Below, one piece after another: positions 34,232 through 37,645 of a stretch of 37,645 nucleotides of DNA. The position numbers and the translations under genes are program-made. Below the pieces are notes generated by a model. That model made no database searches and was not told where the DNA came from. It saw only the letters and a list, made by a program, of their open reading frames with translations. The stretch is taken from the NCBI GenBank assembly GCA_046710445.1, contig JBKEHD010000008.1, positions 1-37,645 of the forward strand. The letters are read 5' to 3'. How positions within the stretch are numbered: the first letter of the stretch is position 1; each line of letters opens with the position of its first letter. This stretch comes from JBKEHD01 sp046710445 (GTDB taxonomy: Bacteria; Pseudomonadota; Alphaproteobacteria; Rickettsiales; Midichloriaceae).

Positions 34232-34888
34232 ATGAAAATTTACCTAGATAGTTGTGACGTGTCTGAAATAATTGCTTATAAGGATATGGGGTTAGTCGAT
34301 GGAGTAACAACAAATCCATCTATTATAGCTAAATCAGGAAAAAATTTCAAAAATGTTATAAATGATATATGTGCAATAATTGATACTTCTGTAAGCGTTG
34401 AAGTAATCTCTACAACATATGAAGAGATGTTATCTGAAGCAGAAGATCTTGCGAAAATTGCTGATCAAATAGTTATAAAATTACCTGTTTCAAAAGATGG
34501 GTTAAAAACTTGCTACACTTTATCCGAAAAAGGAATATCAGTAAACATGACTTTATGTTTTTCTCCTGCACAAGCTCTTCTTGCTGCAAAGGCTGGAGCT
34601 ACATATATATCTCCATTCATTGGTAGATTAGATGACATGGGTAGATATGGAACTGATATTATAGCAGATATTTGCCAAATATATCAAAATTACCCAGATA
34701 TATCCACGCAAATTCTAGCCGCATCTATTAGAAACCCAATTCATTTTATAGAAGTTGGAAAATGTGGAGCTGATGTTATAACAATACCACCTAAATTAAT
34801 GGATTTATTAATTAAAAACCCTTTAACTGAAAAAGGCATAGATTTATTTTTAGAAGATTGGAGGGATTATAATGATAAAAAAATGTAA
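34232..34888 (+). CDS. tal: Transaldolase, FSA/TalC type
   Basis: A 218-residue member of the small transaldolase / fructose-6-phosphate aldolase group, which transfers dihydroxyacetone units in the non-oxidative pentose phosphate route. It begins MKIYLDSCDV, then VTTNPSIIAKSG; the Schiff-base lysine is K83 in VIKLPVSKDG, and NMTLCFSPAQALLAAKAGATYISPFIGR follows, all standard. The length matches the family (about 215-220). Its last 17 bases overlap flgB, so a sugar enzyme heads a flagellar operon here. Confidence 0.94.
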   Translation: MKIYLDSCDVSEIIAYKDMGLVDGVTTNPSIIAKSGKNFKNVINDICAIIDTSVSVEVISTTYEEMLSEAEDLAKIADQIVIKLPVSKDGLKTCYTLSEKGISVNMTLCFSPAQALLAAKAGATYISPFIGRLDDMGRYGTDIIADICQIYQNYPDISTQILAASIRNPIHFIEVGKCGADVITIPPKLMDLLIKNPLTEKGIDLFLEDWRDYNDKKM

Positions 34889-35315
34889 AATTTTATTAGT
34901 AATATTCACTTACTTTTTATTTACTAAAATTACAATTGCCAATGAAAATTTGATGAATTTATATAAAAAACAATTGAGTTATTTATCAAAAAATGACTCA
35001 ACAATAGGTTTAAATATAGCAAATTCTGATACACCAAAATTTAAACCAAAAAAACTCAATTTAAACAAACAAACTGTATACGACATGAGTTTAACCACAA
35101 CAAATCCTTTGCATATACATGACGAAGAAAAGAGTGGGATGTATGTCATAGCCACAGAAGATATAACTGAAATAAAACCAAATGGAAACGCAGTAGATAT
35201 AGAAAAAGAATTGTTGAAAAAAAGTGAAAATTCCATTAAACTTCATCAAATCGCTAATATGTATACTAAATCAAAAGAGATGCTAAAGCATTCTCTTAGC
35301 GGTGGTGCAAGGTAA
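34872..35315 (+). CDS. flgB: Flagellar basal-body rod protein FlgB with an apparent signal peptide
   Basis: A 147-residue FlgB, a component of the proximal rod. Rod-family signatures: LNIANSDTPKFKPKKLN and the C-terminal NAVDIEKELLKKSENSIKLH and YTKSKEMLKHSL. The N-terminus is unusual: MIKKCKILLVIFTYFLFTKI followed by TIA and NEN looks like a Sec signal peptide, whereas normal FlgB starts directly with the short helix and is exported by the flagellar type III apparatus. The start is well supported by GGAGGG six bases upstream, inside the end of the transaldolase gene. The stop overlaps the flgC start (TAATG). Confidence 0.88.
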   Translation: MIKKCKILLVIFTYFLFTKITIANENLMNLYKKQLSYLSKNDSTIGLNIANSDTPKFKPKKLNLNKQTVYDMSLTTTNPLHIHDEEKSGMYVIATEDITEIKPNGNAVDIEKELLKKSENSIKLHQIANMYTKSKEMLKHSLSGGAR

Positions 35316-35812
35316 TGTGTGTGTTTAAAATTTCTATATGTATAGTTCTTTTTTCCTTTTGTAATTGCGTAATGCTTTTTGCAGAAGAAGTGAATGATAC
35401 AGAGGATCCACTCACAAATTCTATAAAAATTTCAGCATCTGGCATGCAAGCTCAAAATAACAGATTAAAAATCGTTGCTCAAAATATAGCTAATTCAAAT
35501 GTAACAGGTCGCACCAGTGAAGAAAATCCATACAGAAGACAAGTAATTTTCTTCAAGAATGTTTATGATAAAAATTTAGGAACAAAAATTTTGAAAGCAG
35601 ACAAGGTACAAGAAGATCAATCACCGTTTATACTAAAATACGAACCAAATCATCCTGCAGCTGACAGCAAGGGTTTTGTCAAATATCCCAATGTCAATTT
35701 GATAATAGAAACGATAGATTCAAAAGAAGCTCAAAGAAGTTTTGACGCTAATTTAAGTGCTTTAGAAATAGCCAAAAATAATCAAAATAAAATTGTTGAA
35801 TTAATGAGGTAA
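35315..35812 (+). CDS. flgC: Flagellar basal-body rod protein FlgC with an apparent signal peptide
   Basis: A 165-residue FlgC, a proximal-rod component. The family core is clear: ISASGMQAQNNRLKIVAQNI then ANSNVTG, PYRRQVIFF, PNHPAADSKGFVKYPNVN, and the C-terminal helix with EAQRSFDANLSALEIAKN. Before this core is an additional 26-30 residue N-terminus, MCVFKISICIVLFSFCNCVM then LFAEE, with the charge, hydrophobic core and A-x cleavage site of a Sec signal peptide. Standard FlgC begins about at residue 35 of this protein. The ATG overlaps the flgB stop, which supports this start; the next in-frame ATG (codon 20) has no ribosome binding site. Confidence 0.88.
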   Translation: MCVFKISICIVLFSFCNCVMLFAEEVNDTEDPLTNSIKISASGMQAQNNRLKIVAQNIANSNVTGRTSEENPYRRQVIFFKNVYDKNLGTKILKADKVQEDQSPFILKYEPNHPAADSKGFVKYPNVNLIIETIDSKEAQRSFDANLSALEIAKNNQNKIVELMR

Positions 35813-35813
35813 T

Positions 35814-36203
35814 ATGGTAACAATATCTTCTTATAACAAAGCTGTTGACGCTTACACAAGTGCAAACAAGCAAGCTAAAAATTTATCATCTTTAAAAAGT
35901 GATGATAAATTTGTAAAACAAAGTAATGATCTATCCATTTTAAAATCTGGAGATAATTTATCATTAGTTAATAACGTATCTAAATCCGCTCAATTTTCCA
36001 GCATTGTAAATGAAGTACTAAAGGAAAAGATTGAGAAAGTTAGAAAATCAGAAAAAGCATCTGTTGATGGAATAATGGGCAAAAAAAGTGCCATAGAAGT
36101 TATGGCTGCATTAAATGAATCAGAAATGGCAATACAAGAACTTATAGCTGTGAGAGACAAACTTGTATCCTCATACATGGATGTTTTAAAAATGCCATTA
36201 TAA
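35814..36203 (+). CDS. fliE: Flagellar hook-basal body protein FliE
   Basis: A 129-residue FliE, which joins the MS ring to the rod. The conserved C-terminal half is intact: SSIVNEVLKEKIEKVR-like helix, then SVDGIMGKKSAIEVMAALNE, SEMAIQELIAVRDKLVSSYM and DVLKMPL. It has no signal peptide, unlike FlgB and FlgC before it. A GAGG ribosome binding site precedes the ATG, which is one base past the flgC stop. It is the last gene of the operon; a hairpin overlaps its 3' end. Confidence 0.92.
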   Translation: MVTISSYNKAVDAYTSANKQAKNLSSLKSDDKFVKQSNDLSILKSGDNLSLVNNVSKSAQFSSIVNEVLKEKIEKVRKSEKASVDGIMGKKSAIEVMAALNESEMAIQELIAVRDKLVSSYMDVLKMPL

Positions 36204-36233
36204 ATATAACATTTCCAAACTCCTTGGCATTTT
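36189..36233 (+). terminator. Probable terminator overlapping the fliE stop codon
   Basis: AAAATGCCA (36189-36197, inside the last fliE codons) pairs perfectly with TGGCATTTT (36225-36233) around a 27-base loop that holds the stop codon; it ends in TTTT. The loop is long, so strength is uncertain. Confidence 0.4.
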
Positions 36234-36738
36234 CACTCTATTAAAATCCTTAAGAAGGGTATTATATTGAAAAATCCACTCTACTTGAATATTATTTTTG
36301 AATAAAAATTTGCTCATTATTGTTATATAAAAAATAGCATTTTGAGTTTTCTTAACATATCTTTTAAGTACATTACATACCCATTATCAAAGGTCAATTG
36401 TATAAAATTTCAATAGTGCTAAAACAGGCTAATTATACTAAACAATAATATTCAAATAGGGATATTAGAAAGAGAAAAACAGATGAAGCTGTTAGAAACG
36501 ATAGAAAAAATAGTAGATCCAAAAACGGAAGTGGAAGAGGTGGTTGATCAAAAATCTAATGAAATAAAAGCTACACCTACATTGCTTGAATCACTGGCAA
36601 TAAGTTGAACACTACAAGCATAAACTCAGATGGATGCAAGTCTACTATTGCTTGCAGGTGAATGATTCCAAAATACAAACCTTTTAATTTCTTAAGATTT
36701 TATGATACGTTTGGAAAAATTCAGAAGGGTAATTCGCA
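36204..36738. other. 535-base region with no convincing gene, probably decaying
   Basis: It contains a possible 41-codon reading frame (36483-36608) and, on the minus strand at 36198-36317, a 39-codon frame (MSKFLFKNNIQVEWIFQYNT at its start) that overlaps the fliE stop. No tRNA or clear RNA fold is seen. Reduced coding density next to a broken gene suggests ongoing loss. Confidence 0.5.
36483..36608 (+). CDS. Possible short hypothetical protein, 41 residues
   Basis: A short frame, MKLLETIEKIVDPKTEVEEV then VDQKSNEIKATP, with a weak purine-rich sequence (AGAAAGAG) as ribosome binding site. The frame is open for another 20 codons upstream, so it could also be the tail of a lost gene. No family recognised. 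Confidence 0.3.
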   Translation: MKLLETIEKIVDPKTEVEEVVDQKSNEIKATPTLLESLAIS

Positions 36739-37541
36739 ATGCATTGTCTAAAAGAAACTTTACTTACCTGTAGGGTTGCAGTGAAATTCTCTTTGCTATT
36801 TGGGTGTATAATTAATTTATTAATTATCTGTATGCAACTTTTTTTATGCAAGTACTTGATAGGATACTTGTAACTCAAAATACTACATTATCAATGTTTG
36901 TAATAACATCAATATTAACATTATCTCTATTTATTATAATAATGCTATTCAGAATGTTTGTAATGAACAAGATGAAAAATTGGTTAAAAAACAAACTATC
37001 TAAAACAGTATTTTTAAAACAAACAAATTTTTCGTTAGAGTCTAAAACAATAGCTAATAGCAAGCAATTAAGAGACTTGCAAACAATACAAATTGTAACA
37101 AGCCGCTACGGTCTAATTTCCATAATGGATACTCCATGGGCAATTATCATTATTATACTACTGTTTATATTGCATGCATCGATTGGATTTTTAGTTGTTA
37201 CTGCAGGAGCGGCTTTGATCGCACTTAATGTTATTATAGATAGATCAACTAAGCCATTAATGGCAAATAATAACGACAATTTCATCAAAAGTATGAGGCA
37301 AGTAGATCAATCCATACAAAATGGTGAAGTAATTGAAGAAATATTAATGAAAAAAGATATTACATCATTTTGGATATACAAAAATCAGAAGATTTCTAAA
37401 ACTCAAAATATAGTTGCAATATTCTTTAAATTGTTTATAGCGATTTTAGCAAAAATATTTGGGGTATTTTTAGTGATTCAAGGCCAAATAACTACAGGTA
37501 CAATGTCTGCTATCTTCCCTCTAGTGCTCCAAACTCATTGA
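36739..37541 (+). pseudogene. Frameshifted and 3'-truncated type I secretion ABC transporter (PrtD/HlyB-like membrane domain)
   Basis: The family is an inner-membrane ABC exporter of type I secretion. A frame starts at the ATG at 36739 after a GAAGGG ribosome binding site and encodes the first helix (VAVKFSLLFGCIINLLIICM). At a run of seven T (36839-36845) it shifts: the family motif continues one base out of frame as MQVLDRILVTQNTTLSM, matching the usual LQVFDRVL segment. The rest of the membrane domain follows (DLQTIQIV, MDTPWAIIIIILLFILHAS, QGQITTGTMSA) and stops at 37541. The whole ATP-binding domain is missing. Eight T would restore the frame up to that point, so a sequencing slip or polymerase slippage could hide a working N-terminal part, but the lost ATPase means the gene is dead in this window. 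Confidence 0.75.
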
Positions 37542-37612
37542 AATACGGCGTTTCATATATCTGAAATATAGTGTAAAATTAGCTAAAATATTTTTACAAT
37601 TGGGTGTATATA

Positions 37613-37645
37613 GTGGCTATAAAATATAAAGTTACCTTAACAGAA
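37613..37645 (+). CDS. Possible N-terminus of an IS630-type transposase (runs off the window)
   Basis: A GTG followed by ten codons reads (M)AIKYKVTLTE up to the edge, resembling the conserved first residues of IS630-family or related helix-turn-helix transposases. A GGGTG lies a few bases upstream. If right, the insertion sequence begins between 37541 and 37613 and explains the truncated ABC gene. Only 11 residues are visible, so this is tentative. Confidence 0.35.
   Translation, partial: MAIKYKVTLTE

Overview
The window is strongly AT-rich and densely coded. It has no nitrogen-metabolism, catabolic or other free-living accessory functions. It looks like a chromosome segment of an obligately intracellular alphaproteobacterium of the order Rickettsiales. 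Supporting signs are an AmpG-type MFS permease, a DhnA-type class I fructose-bisphosphate aldolase, a short FSA-type transaldolase, independent phosphoglycerate mutase (GpmI), a PopZ/DUF2497-like protein, an alphaproteobacterial-type SspB, gene-transfer-agent (GTA) tail genes, an ankyrin protein and an orphan EnvZ-like kinase. Flagellar rod genes point away from Rickettsia and the Anaplasmataceae and towards a flagellum-gene-bearing lineage such as the Midichloriaceae. The family is inference; the order is fairly safe.

Layout. 1-1652: 5' end of an unknown leftward gene, then two GTA/phage-tail genes (DUF2460, DUF2163). 1628-5168: Na+/solute symporter and rpsU (leftward), a 79-residue protein behind a near-consensus promoter, aroK, a YgfZ-like protein and initiator tRNA-fMet. 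5247-13798: mostly leftward housekeeping genes (fba, miaB, an unknown, typA, then the classic rpsB-tsf-pyrH-frr operon), with ybaB rightward. 14018-18803: host-attachment-family protein, an unknown, oligopeptidase B, cytochrome b561, and an acidic membrane-anchored unknown with its own promoter and strong terminator. 18937-28318: leftward block of a YbiT-type ABC-F protein, an AmpG-like permease and a compact run pdhA-flavodoxin-pdhB-popZ-like-ankyrin-tilS. 28472-31230: gpmI overlapping an EnvZ-like kinase. 31231-31655: a non-coding region with a possible CtrA box, a good promoter and a long hairpin, read here as a candidate small RNA. 31656-34157: sspB, an unknown and riboflavin synthase. 34232-36203: transaldolase-flgB-flgC-fliE operon. 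36204-37645: decaying DNA with a frameshifted, 3'-truncated type I secretion ABC transporter and, at the edge, what may be the first codons of an IS630-type transposase.

How the genes fit. Fba, FSA-type transaldolase, GpmI and pyruvate dehydrogenase fit a reduced central carbon route. The rpsB-frr block, TypA, RpsU, MiaB, TilS, the ABC-F protein and tRNA-fMet serve translation. The most unusual points are: FlgB and FlgC both begin with apparent Sec signal peptides; several 3'-end hairpins overlap stop codons; a flavodoxin sits between the two E1 pyruvate dehydrogenase genes; and there is a structured intergenic RNA candidate at 31.4 kb. Start sites were moved inward from the longest open frame where family alignment, codon identity or a ribosome binding site favoured it.
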